A DNA stretch of 64,000 nucleotides from Spongospora subterranea f. sp. subterranea (GCA_049724395.1 JAUGWO010000209.1:62001-126000), one strand, 5' to 3'; numbered from the stretch's first letter, positions 36,998-48,635 are shown. Program-made: numbers and translations. Notes: a model not told the origin generated them from the sequence alone.

Positions 36998-37944
36998 TTC
37001 CCTCTGTTCCGTTGAAATTGTCCAAAATGCGGTTTTAGCTTGTTCCGTTTGACCATTCCCTTTGGTAATGAACGCAGAGACGTGTGTTCTCCACGATGAA
37101 ACAGGGCGTAGGGAGCAGGTATGGCAACAAACAGGATTGCGGTTTATTTTGTGGCAATTAGGGCTTTGACGCTCTGACAAGTTCCGTGTCGAGATCGATA
37201 ACAAAGGGCAGTTCTCCCTGCGCGTTCCCGTTTTTTCTTTGCCCATGGGCGGCTGCTTGTAGCTGATCCACCACTTGGTTTCATCGTTGAGACCATGACC
37301 ATGCATTGCTGCAGAGTTAACAAAACGTAGTTAAGTTTTTGCAGCTATCAACTGATCGGGAGCATTTTGGTGTTGAGAGACCTGTATGGCGTTGAAGAAT
37401 CCGAGATCTTGAACATAAAACCATTGTCTCGTCGACGTGAACGACACCGTCTTAAGTGACTCGATGGAATTCGAATGTCGCCGGGTAGTCCCAGCCTTCA
37501 TATTTCTCCAGAAAGTGGTGTTTGGCAAAGTTCGGAATGAATGCTCCATTCGCCTGCTTCCAGATTCGACTTGTTGTTTTCCAATTCACATTCAGTCGCT
37601 TGGCAACGCCGTTGAAGGATCCTTTCGCGGGGCGGTCATTTTTCAGCTGGTCACCAACGAGTGATAGACCGCCCTGACGCTGTTTTGTTGCGAGGATGGT
37701 CGTTTGGGGTTGTTTGTCGGGTTCTATGTCGCTACCAACCTGATTCTCCATCTAGAAGAGACTGGGCGGGTGTCTGAACGCCTTCGGCTTGCAGCCGGAC
37801 ACTTTTCGCACGCCAAAAATCGGCAAATGTTTTTTCACATCATATCGTCAGAAAGGTCGTCTGTAAAACGCTTCATTGGTTAAAAAATGGAGGAACATCC
37901 CACGCCTCTTTTATTATTGGACAATATCAACGGAACAGAGGGAG
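36998..37944. mobile_element. Mariner-like element with intact terminal inverted repeats
   Basis: A 947-bp element bounded by inverted repeats TTCCCTCTGTTCCGTTGAAA (left) and, read inward from the right end, CTCCCTCTGTTCCGTTGATA. It is flanked on both sides by the TA dinucleotide at 36996-36997 and 37945-37946, the Tc1/mariner target-site duplication. The CTCCCTCTGTTCC terminus is typical of plant/protist mariner-like elements. It is shorter than an autonomous copy (about 1.3 kb or more). Confidence 0.85.
37000..37751 (-). pseudogene. Broken mariner-like transposase
   Basis: Reading right to left, frame 37751-37452 has the N-terminal DNA-binding helix-turn-helix (AKGSFNGVAKRLNVNWKTTS followed by RIWKQANG). 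The next frame has QWFYVQDLGFFNAIQ and a downstream NAPDQLI block, which in plant-type mariner transposases lies near the last catalytic Asp. A third frame to 36995 is unrelated-looking sequence. The segments between, including the first two catalytic Asp regions, are deleted or shifted, so it cannot be active. Confidence 0.75.
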
Positions 37945-38318
37945 TATTGAGTTTGGGTCGATCAGATTTACCAATACACATTTCTACAGTACCCTAAATG
38001 CAGTTCGATGGTAGAACCAACCGCATCGAGTAGGGCAAGGTGATATGGTGATGGTTGAGGAATTGAACACCAGTTGGTAGAGTGTACTATACTGTGGGTG
38101 GGGTCGAGGAGAAGACCAATGGTCACAGCTGCTGTCAAGTTCAACCGCATGGTGTACCGTAGAATACAGTGGATGGGGATGGTTGAGCACCAGTTGGTAG
38201 AGTGTGAGGTAGGTGACACTGTACGGAGTTTGTGGTAGGTTCGGGGTAGACTAAATTAGTGTGATCATCGTCGGACGATTGGCGATAAGAGAGCGTGAGA
38301 AAGGGAGTCTCGTTAGCG

Positions 38319-39078
38319 ATGGGATGTGATGGAGGATCGATACCAGGACGGAAGGATCTCGTCAAACAGAAGAAATCCACGAAGGCAGCTGAGAATGTCG
38401 TGGCAGAGACGGCCTCTGCTCGATGGCAGATATGCGCTATCAGCCAAACCAGATTGCAGGCACCAATTGTAGTATGCCGTCTTGGCCGCCTTTACAACAA
38501 GGAGGCGTTGATCCAGTATTTGATCCCAGAAACAAGATCTTCCTCGATTTTCCCACATTCGTTCACTGAAAGATGTCGTAAACGTCAATTACGCCCCAGC
38601 TCCGAAACTTGTTGCCGACGATATCAACCAAGCCGTATTCATGTGCCCTGTCACCTTGCTTCTTGGCAATGGCAAATATCGCTTCCACGTCTCGATCTCG
38701 TGTGGATGTATGCTGTCCGAGCGCGCCATTAACGAAATTTCGTCGGCGAATTGTCTGTTGTGCCACGCCACAATGCCCGAACTAATCACGTCCGAGGCCG
38801 GCCTTGAGCAGCACTTTATTTCGGTAAATCCCTCGAGTTCCGAAGAACAAGACCGGCTCAGGATGCGCATGGAGATCTATATGGAGAACAATCATCACGG
38901 CAAGCACAACAAGAAGAAAAGGAAACATGGCGCCACGCGACCAGCTCAATCGGATTCGAAGAAGAAACCAAGTCCTGCCATCATCGACGCAAGTACGACG
39001 TCTGAAGTCTACGCCTCTCTGTTCACGTCAAGCAAGGTCGTGCCCAAAATCACCAATACTTTATTTGGAAATGTATAA
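38319..39078 (+). CDS. RTF2: Replication termination factor 2 (RTF2)
   Basis: Nuclear RING-like protein that acts at stalled replication forks. The start at ATG 38319 (MGCDGGSIPGRKDLVK) matches the very conserved RTF2 N-terminus; an in-frame upstream start at 38295 is less likely. The first Zn-like half has SARWQICAISQTRL, PIVVCRLGRLYNKEALIQYL. The second has FMCPVTLLLGNG, FHVSISCGCMLSERAINEI and NCLLCHATM, as in RTF2. A Lys-rich tail (HGKHNKKKRKHG) and the terminal EVYASLFTSS block (human EAYKSLFTTH) complete the family pattern. A +1 frame break at 38525-38527 (CCC) separates YLI from QKQDLPRFSHIRSLKDV; without it both halves would form one single-exon protein. It converges with SURF2, 57 bp apart. 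Confidence 0.9.
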
Positions 39079-39135
39079 AGCTTATTAATATATGAAGGTC
39101 GTCCTTTTATGCTGATTGTGTAGAATGCGACGGCG

Positions 39136-39822
39136 CTATTGAGTTTCCAGCAGCCGTTGTTTCTTCGCCGATTGTTTGGATGGATTGGCATCGCGCCTTC
39201 GGATCTGCTTGATCGGTCGGTCATTAGGCTTGCTGGTGACTACTGCCCTCTCTTCCATTTCCGTATCCTCAGCTTCGCTTTCCGACGAAACACAGATAGG
39301 GACGACCTCAAAGTCGTTATCGAAATCAACAGCAGCGTCGCCTTCCATTTCCTGGTCAGAATCATCTTCTTCGTTTAGAGATGCATAATCAACATCGTCG
39401 ACTTTTTTCCCTCTTTTGTTGAGCTGCTTATCATGCAGTTTATGAAGAAAACGGCGACCCGATAAATGCTTTCGCACTTCGGCTGCGTCTTTGTTCAACG
39501 TCAACTTGGTCACTTTGCAAAACACTTTGCTCTTATCACATTTGTCCTAAAAAAAAGCCTAAGATGGCAGAAATAACCACGCCGAGAACATTGCGCTTCC
39601 AATTACCTCACGAATATATGGAGCGAATTCCCCAAAGTCGAAATCGGATTTCGCAGACGACCTCGCCTTGGCTTTCTGATAAGAGAGCCCGTTGTAATAC
39701 GCGTTCAACAATGATAAGTTTTGCGATATTTCATGATTAGTGAGCAGGAACCTGACTTTACAGGATTCGGTGATTTCCACCTCCGATTCGTACTTTTTTA
39801 GGAAGTCGTTAACGGTATTCAT
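39136..39822 (-). CDS. SURF2: Surfeit locus protein 2 (SURF2) homologue
   Basis: Two exons: 39822-39607 and 39546-39136, with a 60-bp intron (GTAATT...TTTTTAG). It starts at ATG 39822 (MNTVNDFLKKYESEVEI). Signatures: FLLTNHEISQNLSLLNAYYN, DFDFGEFAPYI, and after the intron DKCDKSKVFCKVTKLTLNKD plus RKHLSGRRFLHKLHD. These match the human F-x-EF-x-PHIV and LFCKLT...HTQGRRYQ blocks. A long acidic region (EEDDSDQEMEGDAAVDFDND) and a Lys/Arg-rich C-terminus fit the nucleolar location of the family. The molecular function is poorly known. Confidence 0.82.
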
Positions 39823-40153
39823 GAGCCTGCGCCACAAAAATGACCAAAATGGCGATAACTTCCGTCACGGACTCCGTGGTCAAATTACGAAAATCCGCAC
39901 AGTTTTTCAGATTGAAGTTCGGATAATTGTTCATTGCTGTACGCGTATGTGTTCATAATTTGATAATAAAACACACAAGTGGAGAATTGTTTCGCCGATG
40001 ACATTCTTTCAGGCAATTAATTGAGAATTTATAAGTTCATTCTCTTAAGATTAATTTGCGAATATTGCTCATTGGGGATGGCGTCGATCATTACAAAGAA
40101 TTGTAGAATAGTACATTAACGCATCTCATGGACATTCAAACTTCGCTACTTTA
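39823..40153. other. AT-rich spacer between SURF2 and SEM1
   Basis: About 330 bp between two minus-strand genes. It presumably contains the SEM1 3' UTR and the SURF2 promoter. The frame at 39740-39958 on plus is antisense to SURF2 and not protein-like. Confidence 0.4.
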
Positions 40154-40496
40154 TTACGCCTTCATTTCTGGAATCACACATATTAGGAGTCGATGATTGA
40201 AAACAAAAAGATGAAAATCTTACGATCCGCTTGCCGTAATTGCTCACGAAGTTGATCCACGAAATCGTCCTTGGCGTCATCATCATCCCAATTGTCTTCC
40301 CAAAGAAGTTCATCTTCCTTATCTTCATCTGCGGCATCCCATGCTACGAACCAAAAAAAATCAGCGCCCAGCACCATCCACAGGGTTCGACGCGCCGCAT
40401 ACTTTCCGCATTGAATTCCTCGAACTCGTCATCCTCTTCCAGGAGATCGAGCTCTTCGACCTTCCCTACTTTGGTATCGTCTGCTGCAGTCGCCAT
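40154..40496 (-). CDS. SEM1: SEM1/DSS1, small acidic 26S proteasome lid and BRCA2-binding subunit
   Basis: Three exons: 40496-40403, 40343-40224 and 40167-40154, with 59- and 56-bp introns; about 75 residues. The protein is almost entirely acidic, with the two conserved ubiquitin/partner-binding patches: DLLEEDDEFEEFNAE, then across the intron TWDAADED and LLWEDNWDDDDAKDDFVDQL (human WEDNWDDDNVEDDFSNQL). It ends LREQLRQADQMKA. DSS1 is part of the proteasome lid, the TREX-2 mRNA export complex and BRCA2. It starts at ATG 40496 (MATAADDTKVGKVEELD). The short last exon is inferred from splice sites; unspliced, the frame would end in hydrophobic nonsense. Confidence 0.93.
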
Positions 40497-41500
40497 TGGA
40501 TAAGGGAATAATTCCCACAATTAATACACAAAAGGGTGTCGCGACGGACCTGATATTGGTGCGATCACTGGTCACCTGTCAGAGGTAGCCTCTCATGGGG
40601 TTGCGCTAACCAATAAGGCCAGTGGGTCTCTTATGGGTTGCGCCAACCAGTTAGACTCTGCGACTGTATATATACACTATAGCGTAGTTACCGCCTTCAC
40701 CCGAACACAACACCACCTTGTGAACCTCTGGTGGGTTGGATCGAGCCAGTTCAGCTCCAGACGTCGCACCGAGCCCAACAGAGGATTCTGAATTAGTTGG
40801 CAATCTTTTAAAAGTTGATGTTGAGATGATCGAACGAATAGCAGAATGCATTTATTACGACAGGATTGTCCGTATTATCCCAGGATACACATTCGTGTTC
40901 TCGGTGTGATGGTTCCCGCCAATTTGAAACTGCAATGTCACATGGTAACTTCGCCTGGTGTGGATCACCTTTGCCGCCTGAGATGTTCCTGCGGCAAACC
41001 GCTCAAATACCAACAGGATTTTGTTCGATACAGAGACCCACAGTTTGGAAACGTCCTGGAAATTGAACGCCCGATCAGGAATACGCGTGCTCGCCTGTCC
41101 CCGATCGGGCTCTCCATTTGCTGGAAGTTTTGTGGACTATCCTTCTCTGTATCAAACGAAATTGGGCCCTTGCCGCAATAATTTGAATCTCGGAGCGGTT
41201 TTCAAAACCGTATACGCGTTAATGAATCCATGGAACTCTTTCTTCGTCGCGTTATTATACTGGGCCAGGGCTTCATCAAATGCCCTCAGCTCATTCCAAC
41301 CTAAAGGCAGATCATGTTGAACTGATTTAGAGCAAACAGTCGGTTCAAGCTCATATTGGCCAATCCTCAATTTGAGTCTCGCCGGTGCTGCTCATCTGCC
41401 ACTCTCAGGCAAGTGGTCAAAATGAGTTGGGGACAACGACCTCTATAATCCTATCTCTACCTAACTCACACCGATGGACTTGATCCAGGAGCGTGGGACC
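40497..41500. other. Region of uncertain content upstream of the copine gene
   Basis: It contains a short direct repeat at 40575-40655 (CTCATGGGGTTGCGCTAACCA / CTTATGGGTTGCGCCAACCA). Open frames at 40846-41320 include CRLRCSCGKPLKYQQ and a later stretch LGAVFKTVYALMNPWNSFFV, but neither belongs to a family I know. A small gene or first exons of the copine gene may be present. Confidence 0.3.
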
Positions 41501-44331
41501 CATGAAACAACCCGCTCCACCACTCCAGCCCCAATACAATACTACAATCCGATATATTAATATCTGGGCAGAGTATCCAGAAATATCTGTGAGATCAGCT
41601 ATGAATGAAATGACGGCATGGTCACGATGAACGCATCAGCCGCCCAATGGAATGTTCGAACCTCTATTCGGATTCAATTAACGGCATTGTGCGGTTCCCC
41701 AAACCCGCCAACGTCCTGGATATCATTGACAGTCGGTGTAGGAATATTCCGCATCAGTACGGTGGCGCTAGTCGCGATTATATGGCCGTTGCCCTATTCT
41801 GCACCGATCTCAACAAGGAGCTGTCCGAGCTGATCGGAGTCACCCAAGTATAGTTCCAACATCACCCGATTGTTATGTGAATCCCCGTTTGATCCCAGCC
41901 CTTCTGATCATCGCAGATCTGCAATAATCAACATCCATTCCCGACAATATTTCCTTCAACGATTCTACTTCCTGTTCGATTTCACCATAAACAACAAATC
42001 ACTCTTCGTCTATACGCTAATGCTCACGAACATTGTCCTGGAACAACATCACAAGATATCGTCAGTAACTCAATCATCACTTTCGATCTGGAGATCCGAC
42101 CTGAACCGATCGCCCTCAGGTTCAACATTTATCGTCGAGTCTGGTTGGGGAATTGGTCTTCCTGTTGGCCGATTTGATCAATGATCGCCATGTCCATCAA
42201 CACGACTCCTCTCCGGCGATCATGACCGGGTTCCAGAGGACCTTACGGTCGAGCAATGGGACAGGGTTGGCCAGCGATGGTAAATCACTGGATCTGGCAT
42301 TGGAATGGCAAGACCGGTGCTATAACAGCAGATGCGCTAACGTCCTCATCTCATCCACGTTATCGGGCACCGGTCGTGGCTGCATGAAACGGTTCGACCC
42401 ATTCTTCCAACGTTATCACCGTCGTTGAGAGTTGGTCGAATTAGGATTCCGCTGCCGAGGTCGTGGGTGCGAGTCCAAATCAGTCGTGAGTTCTGCCCTG
42501 ATCTGCGAAACTCGGAGGCGAAAACCTGGTCGTGTATTGTGTCGACCGGACAATCAAGTGATCGTGACCCGTCCTGGTTCGTGGACCAGTTGTCGATCGA
42601 CGCCATAACACCTGATGACACCGATCCACTTCATATAAAGCTATGGAGATCGCGACTGTTCGCTGCCGACACATTGATTGGGGAAGCGTTCCTCAGGCGT
42701 TCCGCCGTTGTCAAATGGATCACTTCCGTTGACGAAGCCGGAAAGGGTGTGCCCCGAGTCGGTTGATCGCATCGTTCGAGATATCAGGGGTTTTCGTACT
42801 GAGCAACGAATGAGTTTTAGGAAGCGCCATCACCTTTGGCCAATCAATCAAGCACACGACGGCTGTCGTTTATCGGTTTGGCGCCGAAATCGATCCAGCT
42901 CGATCTGAAATCGCAGGAAAACGGATCTGTCGTCACCGCTGAAATGAAGCTAGAGATCGCCAATATCAACAGGGTCTTCTCCTTGTTCGAATACTTCAGT
43001 GCCGGGATGCGATTTGACCTAACAATCGCCATCGATATGCACCAGTCCAATGGCGAGCCGACCGACGTACGTATTTTGGGGGTTCTAACTGGGGTTGGGG
43101 TGAATGGTGTTGTGTTCCTAAATTCGATCCAACGCTAGGCGAGAAGCCTGCACAGAGATGATCCTAGGGGCGTTGAACCGTCCAAGTACATGAAGATTAT
43201 GAAGCCGGTCCTTCAATTGCTCACGCCGTATTCGTCGAAACTCTATCCTCTTGGGTTTGTAAGCGATCGGCGCCATCAACAACTTCCTTGGGGAATAACA
43301 TGGGTCTTTCATCGATTACCATAGGGAGCACAGATTACAAACGACTCATCGGCGTTGGATTATTTCCATATCAATCGTCAAAAACCGTCTGGATTGGTAA
43401 TCGGTCCCTTTCTCCAGTACATGATTGTTTGTTACGAAACTCGACATAGGTTAATGATTTGAACGAGTTAATCGAGACGTATCACCTAATCCTTCCATGT
43501 GTGAAAATGGGATCGATCAGATCTGCTGGATCATTGATATCAATGGCGATCGAGGATGCGTCCCGGCCAATGAACAATACTGATCCGCATTACACCATTC
43601 TGCTCGTCTTCATCAATGGAATCCCACACGACTTCGTTCGAATTAAGAAACTGTTGGTGACATTGGGTTCGTCGATTCTGAAATACGCGATTGATCGCGC
43701 GATTACTGCAGCATTTTGGATGCGCCAAACGCTCCGATATCGATTGTGTTTATCGGAGTGCACAGTAAACGATCATCGGCAAGTTCAAATGTGGAATCCG
43801 CATTTCAAAAGTTCAAACAATCGTCGTTTTCAAACGATAAAGGCGCTGGAAGGTGCAACATTCAATACATCGGAACGGCTGATCGGAATGAGACCGAACT
43901 TTGCAATATGAGAGAAGCAATGATGGCTGAATTGGAATCACAAATCCTATCGTACGTTGTTGAGTCGATGATGATCATCTGCTGATTCTGATACTCGGAG
44001 CCCGTTCAGATACATGAAAGAGCATCACATCGCCCCGACCTTGATCAGACCCATCGTAATTCCAACTGAACCGATTGCCGGCGATGGCGATAACAAAGGC
44101 TCATCGAACCATTTCGCCGATATCGCCCCTGTATATACTCGCATCCATGATGCTTTCAAAACCGGCGAGAAACTCCCATCAGCCCCGATCAATTCTTTAA
44201 AAGCGCGTCTGGGACGAATTTCCAGCCGACCATTAAACGATATTGCGAGTGCAAAAGACCTATCCGGTGACCGAATGGCGAGTTTATCCCGACAATCATC
44301 GGACAGATCACAGGTATTGTGGCGAATATAA
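41501..44331 (+). CDS. Copine-like protein (C2-C2-vWA/copine domain)
   Basis: Copines are calcium-dependent phospholipid-binding cytosolic proteins with two C2 domains and a copine (vWA-like) domain. Many short exons are read through several frames. A Pro/Gln-rich start near 41501 (MKQPAPPLQPQYNTTIR). First C2: a SRCRN...YMAVALFCTDLNKELSELIG stretch (about 41735-41850), then RQYFLQRFYFLFDF. Second C2: LDLALEWQDRCYN (near 42290), RFDPFF, DPSWFVDQLSIDAITPDDTD and LIGEAFL (42560-42700). Copine domain: PKSIQLDL, VFSLFEYFSAGMRFDLTIAI-DMHQSNGEPTD (42885-43065), SSKLYPLGF (about 43220), YHLILPCVKMGS...YTILLVFING (43480-43640), APISIVFIGV (43725-43755) and SYVVES plus, after an intron, YMKEHHIAPTLI. 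Exact junctions and both ends are uncertain. Confidence 0.68.
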
Positions 44332-45650
44332 GGTGCTGAAGACGGTTTCGCTGATGGAATGAATCCAGTCAGAAGTGGATGATCGCGGCCCACTCGGGGA
44401 TTTATCTGGATTGGCGCCAACCCCTGGAACCACATCACAACATCACGACGAGAAACCGGCGGTCATCGTACAGACCGATGCTGAAATACTCAAGGATAAG
44501 GTTGGGCTAATTGGTGGAGTGTGATAGGATTCCCCAATAACGCCAAACGATCGTCCATAGGAGAATGCAGCAAATGCAATACGTGATAGGTATAGGAGTA
44601 GCCCTCAGAAAGGCGTGTTAGACTACAAAGCGCGAACGACATTGAGGGAATCTATCAAGCTGAAGTTGACATCGGACGCGTATGAGTGGAAGAGGAAGGC
44701 GTCAATGGTCACCGACACATTATCGGAGGCCAATTCCAATGCCCTCAACACGTCTCCGCATCAACAACGGCGTTCAACAAACAAAGTGGCACCGAATTGG
44801 ATGCCGAAAACGATATTTAATAAAAATTATAGCTGACCAATGGTGTGTGCGGAATAGAATATAGAGCTTTTGGCATTGATTGGATTGTTTACGAACAGAT
44901 TATCGTATGTGTATGTGGTTCAGTCCGGAGAATACAGAACACCAGCTGATTTCGTACGATAAAAAATGTATACGGTTCAACGAAAGTTGGGATAAGAATT
45001 CAAAACTGGAATTGCACGTGTGATCAAACAATTGAAAGCATCCTGGTTTCGCATTGCCTAAACCGCCTGCAATACAATCCAGTCGGCATCAGCCTGACGT
45101 CATGCTGCCCCTCTCCGCCAGCGATAACATCATCAATCCGCTGTGGATGATGCATTCGTTGACACAGCGATGTTATCGTTATGATCTTGGATGCTCATGA
45201 TTGCTTCAGCGAATCATTCGGTGCAAGGTATTTATAGACCTTCATCGATTTCAACGTCTTGAATCTTGCCTCGTGTAGTTTTGCAAGCAATTTGTTCTTA
45301 CAGGAAACCGGTTCACAGACAGAGAGTTTGGACAAGAAACCTGGCTAGAGGACCGACCTCGAATCAAGTTAGAAATCCGCCATCGGCAATAGTTGTTTCG
45401 CAAATAAATTCCTCGGTTTGTCGTGAGAGTTCGTGACAGGGAAGTTGTCGTTGCAGATCGAACCCAGACAATGAACAATTCATGGAAAATACTGCTCGAA
45501 TAGCCGGGTCTCGAATTATTCCTCCTGATAATCAAAGGATCGTTTGACGATCCTCGCCGTCGCCGTCCGCCACCAGTACCAGCTGTTGTGCAAGGATTCG
45601 GCTTCCAATCGACCTGATCTGATTCGACGGCTACACAAGTAGTATCCTCC
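44332..45650. other. Region downstream of the copine gene, content unresolved
   Basis: A plausible coding stretch, EVDDRGPLGDLSGLAPTPGT... at about 44370-44490, and a frame at 44615-44836 rich in Lys, Ser and Thr may be further exons of the copine gene or a small separate gene. From 44860 to 45650 I see nothing; the minus frame at 45251-45652 is Arg/Thr-rich and not convincing. Confidence 0.3.
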
Positions 45651-45656
45651 ATGGGT

Positions 45657-47150
45657 TGTCAGATCGGGCAACATAAGTCAGTTCACGATGTGACCTTAGT
45701 GTTCTGGGTGGCATCCTATGAAACTCAGTTCGATCAAACGTAGGATCATAAGCGGTATTAACGGGAGGAAAGAGGGAGAGCGGACAAAAGAGTGAGATCG
45801 AGCGGGGAGCGAAAAGAGGGAAGGACGGAGCGAAGAATGAGAAGAGTGGAAGGGGTGCCTAAGAAGAAGGAAGGGCTAATAGTGACAGAAGTATATACGA
45901 CGAGCGAAAAGGCAGGAAACGATCTTCAGTCAGATCGGGCAACATAAGTCAGTCGCATGACACTAAGGGAGTTGATTGAGTAATACGACGAGCGAAAAAG
46001 GCAGGAAACGATGTTCAGTCAGATCGGGCAACATAAGTCAGTCGCATGACACTAAGGGAGTTGATTGAGTAATACGACGAGCGAAAAAGGCAGGAAACGA
46101 TGTTCAGTCAGATCGGGCAACATAAGTCAGTCGCATGACACTAAGGGAGTTGATTGAGTAATACGACGAGCGAAAAAGGCAGGAAACGATGTTCAGTCAG
46201 ATCGGGCAACATAAGTCAGTCGCATGACACTTCTAAGGGAGTTGATTGAGTAATACGACGAGCGAAAAAGGCAGGAAACGATGTTCAGTCAGATCGGGCA
46301 ACATAAGTCAGTCGCATGACACTAAGGGAGTTGATTGAGTAATACGACGAGCGAAAAAGGCAGGAAACGATGTTCAGTCAGATCGGGCAACATAAGTCAG
46401 TCGCATGACACTAAGGGAGTTGATTGAGTAATACGACGAGCGAAAAAGGCAGGAAACGATGTTCAGTCAGATCGGGCAACATAAGTCAGTCGCATGACAC
46501 TAAGGGAGTTGATTGAGTAATACGACGAGCGAAAAAGGCAGGAAACGATGTTCAGTCAGATCGGGCAACATAAGTCAGTCGCATGACACTAAGGGAGTTG
46601 ATTGAGTAATACGACGAGCGAAAAAGGCAGGAAACGATGTTCAGTCAGATCGGGCAACATAAGTCAGTCGCATGACACTAAGGGAGTTGATTGAGTAATA
46701 CGACGAGCGAAAAAGGCAGGAAACGATGTTCAGTCAGATCGGGCAACATAAGTCAGTCGCATGACACTAAGGGAGTTGATTAGAGTATACGACGAGCGAA
46801 AAAGGCAGGAGTAATACGACGAGCGAAAAAGGCAGGAAACGATGTTCAGTCAGATCGGGCAACATAAGTCAGTCGCATGACACTAAGGGAGTTGATTGAG
46901 TAATACGACGAGCGAAAAAGGCAGGAAACGATGTTCAGTCAGATCGGGCAACATAAGTCAGTCGCATGACACTAAGGGAGTTGATTGAGTAATACGACGA
47001 AAGGCAGGAAACGATGTTCAGTCAGATCGGGCAACATAAGTCAGTCGCATGACACTAAGGGAGTTGATTGGGTAATACGACGAGCGAAACAGGCAGGAAA
47101 CGATCTTCAGTCAGATCGGGCAACATAAGTCAGTCGCATGACACTAAGGG
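45657..47150. repeat. Satellite array of 89-bp units
   Basis: After an isolated partial unit at about 45657, at least 14 head-to-tail copies start at 45931, 46020, 46109, 46198, 46290, 46379, 46468, 46557, 46646, 46735, 46851, 46940, 47023 and 47112, each beginning CAGATCGGGCAACATAAGTC. The period is 89 bp except for a 3-bp insertion (copy 4), a 27-bp internal duplication (copy 10) and a 6-bp deletion (copy 12). Copies are otherwise nearly identical, so recent amplification is likely. The unit is stop-rich and not coding. Confidence 0.97.
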
Positions 47151-48065
47151 AGCGTGCAACATAAGTTAGAGCCATGACTTTAAGGAACTAATTGAGTCGT
47201 GACATTAAGGGAGTTGATAGAGTCGTGACATTGAGGGAATTAATAGAGTCGTTACATTAAGGGAGTTGACATTAATAAGAGAGTTGACACTACTGGAGCT
47301 GATAGTCATGACATTAAGGGAGTTGATAGAGTCGTGACATTGAGGGAATTAAAAGAGTCGTGACATTAAGGGAGTTGACACTACGGGAGTTGATAGAGTC
47401 GTGACATTGAGGGAATTAATAGTCGTGACATTAAGGGAGTTGACACTACGGGAGTTGATAGAGTCGTGACATTGAGGGAATTAATAGAGTCGTGACATTA
47501 AGGGAGTTGATAGAGTCGTGACATTAAGGGAGTTGATAGAGTCGTGACATTGAGGGAATTGATAGAGTCGTGACATTAAGGGAGGCGACACTAGGGGAGT
47601 TGCTAGAGTCATGACATTTCAAGGGAAGAGTCGTGACATTAAGGAAGTTGACACTACGGGAGTTGCTAGAGTCATGACATTGAGTCGTGACATTAAGGAA
47701 GTTGACACTACGGGAGTTGCTAGAGTCATGACATTGAGTCGTGACATTAAGGAAGTTGACACTACGGGAGTTGCTAGAGTCATGGCATTGAGTCGTGACA
47801 TTAAGGAAGTTGACACTACGGGAGTTGGAGTTGACATTTTAGAGTCATGACATTTTAAGGGAAGAGTCGTGACATTAAGGGAGTTGACACTACGGGAGTT
47901 GCTAGAGTCATGACATTTTAAGGGAACTAATAGAGTCGTGACATTAAGGGAGTTGACAGAATCATGACACAAAGAGAGTTGATAGAGTCATGACACTAAT
48001 GGGTTGATAAAGTCACGACATTATGGATGTTAATCATGACATTAAGGGTGTTAATTGAGTCATGA
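47151..48065. repeat. Satellite array of ~27-28-bp units and 54-bp higher-order repeats
   Basis: Follows directly on the 89-bp array. The basic unit resembles GTCGTGACATTAAGGGAGTT plus GATAGA, with many variants. Around 47640-47850 it is organised as 54-bp double units, which happen to give an open frame of about 80 codons with an 18-residue repeat; I regard that as a by-product. The unit is clearly related to the second part of the 89-bp repeat (GTCGCATGACACTAAGGGAG). Confidence 0.93.
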
Positions 48066-48635
48066 CAGATTATGTCATTATAAGCAATCAAACTACTGCT
48101 ATATTGGAGTATAATTGTTATTAGTTCATGCAAACTCTTCTGTGGATTAAGTAACAACAACTCATGTAACTCTGTGCCAGGATTATCCCGTCTCATGTCT
48201 TGACTGTGCTGCCATTGCTTATTACCCACTGATTCCGCTGCGGTTATGCCCGGGACGGACAGTGCCAAAACAAATCACGAGTAGGATAGGCAGTTGAAAC
48301 ATTAGAATCATAAGCGTGGCCGCCTCACATTCAGGTCGGTGGACTGTCGGTGGTGCTTTGTCCACGCGTCGACAATCCACTCAGTTATGTTCGCACCAGT
48401 GGTCAAACTTAGTCAATCATCAGTAACAGTACATACACACATCGGATCTACCAGTCAGCCCCAGTGGCCAGTGTTCAACAGGCGAAAGGGGCAGAGCACT
48501 TCGTGGTCACACACAGCTAATGTAACAGACATGCAGTGATTCTTAAACACTGATATTGGGCACTTCCTGCACGTCCCTAAAAAGAGGTGCGCAGACTAAC
48601 CGAAAATATTCGAAGATTTAGTAAATTAGATCGAT
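48066..48635. other. Spacer between satellite arrays and kynureninase
   Basis: About 570 bp with no recognisable gene; the plus frame at 48339-48539 is not protein-like. It presumably holds the kynureninase promoter. Confidence 0.4.

Larger units (their letters stand above)
36880..38225. repeat. Three diverged copies of a ~90-110-bp repeat, split by a mariner element
   Basis: Copies near 36890-36985, 38005-38095 and 38135-38215 share the order ACCGCAT, then GGTGATGGTTGA or similar, then CCNGTTTGGTAGAGTG / CCAGTTGGTAGAGTGT. The mariner insertion separates the first copy from the other two. Function is unknown. Confidence 0.6.

Noticed and set aside
38488-38540. A short intron GTATTTGATCCCAG as the cause of the RTF2 frame break.
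   Set aside because: Removing these 14 nt leads into the wrong frame; only loss of one base (or two gained) restores the conserved sequence.
45657-47150. Regular direct repeats that might suggest a CRISPR array.
   Set aside because: Units are contiguous 89-bp copies with no variable spacers, in a eukaryotic genome without cas genes.
47611-47850. Open frame with an 18-residue repeat inside the short satellite.
   Set aside because: It follows from the 54-bp period being a multiple of three; an antisense frame is open too (47619-47972), and there is no start context or conservation.
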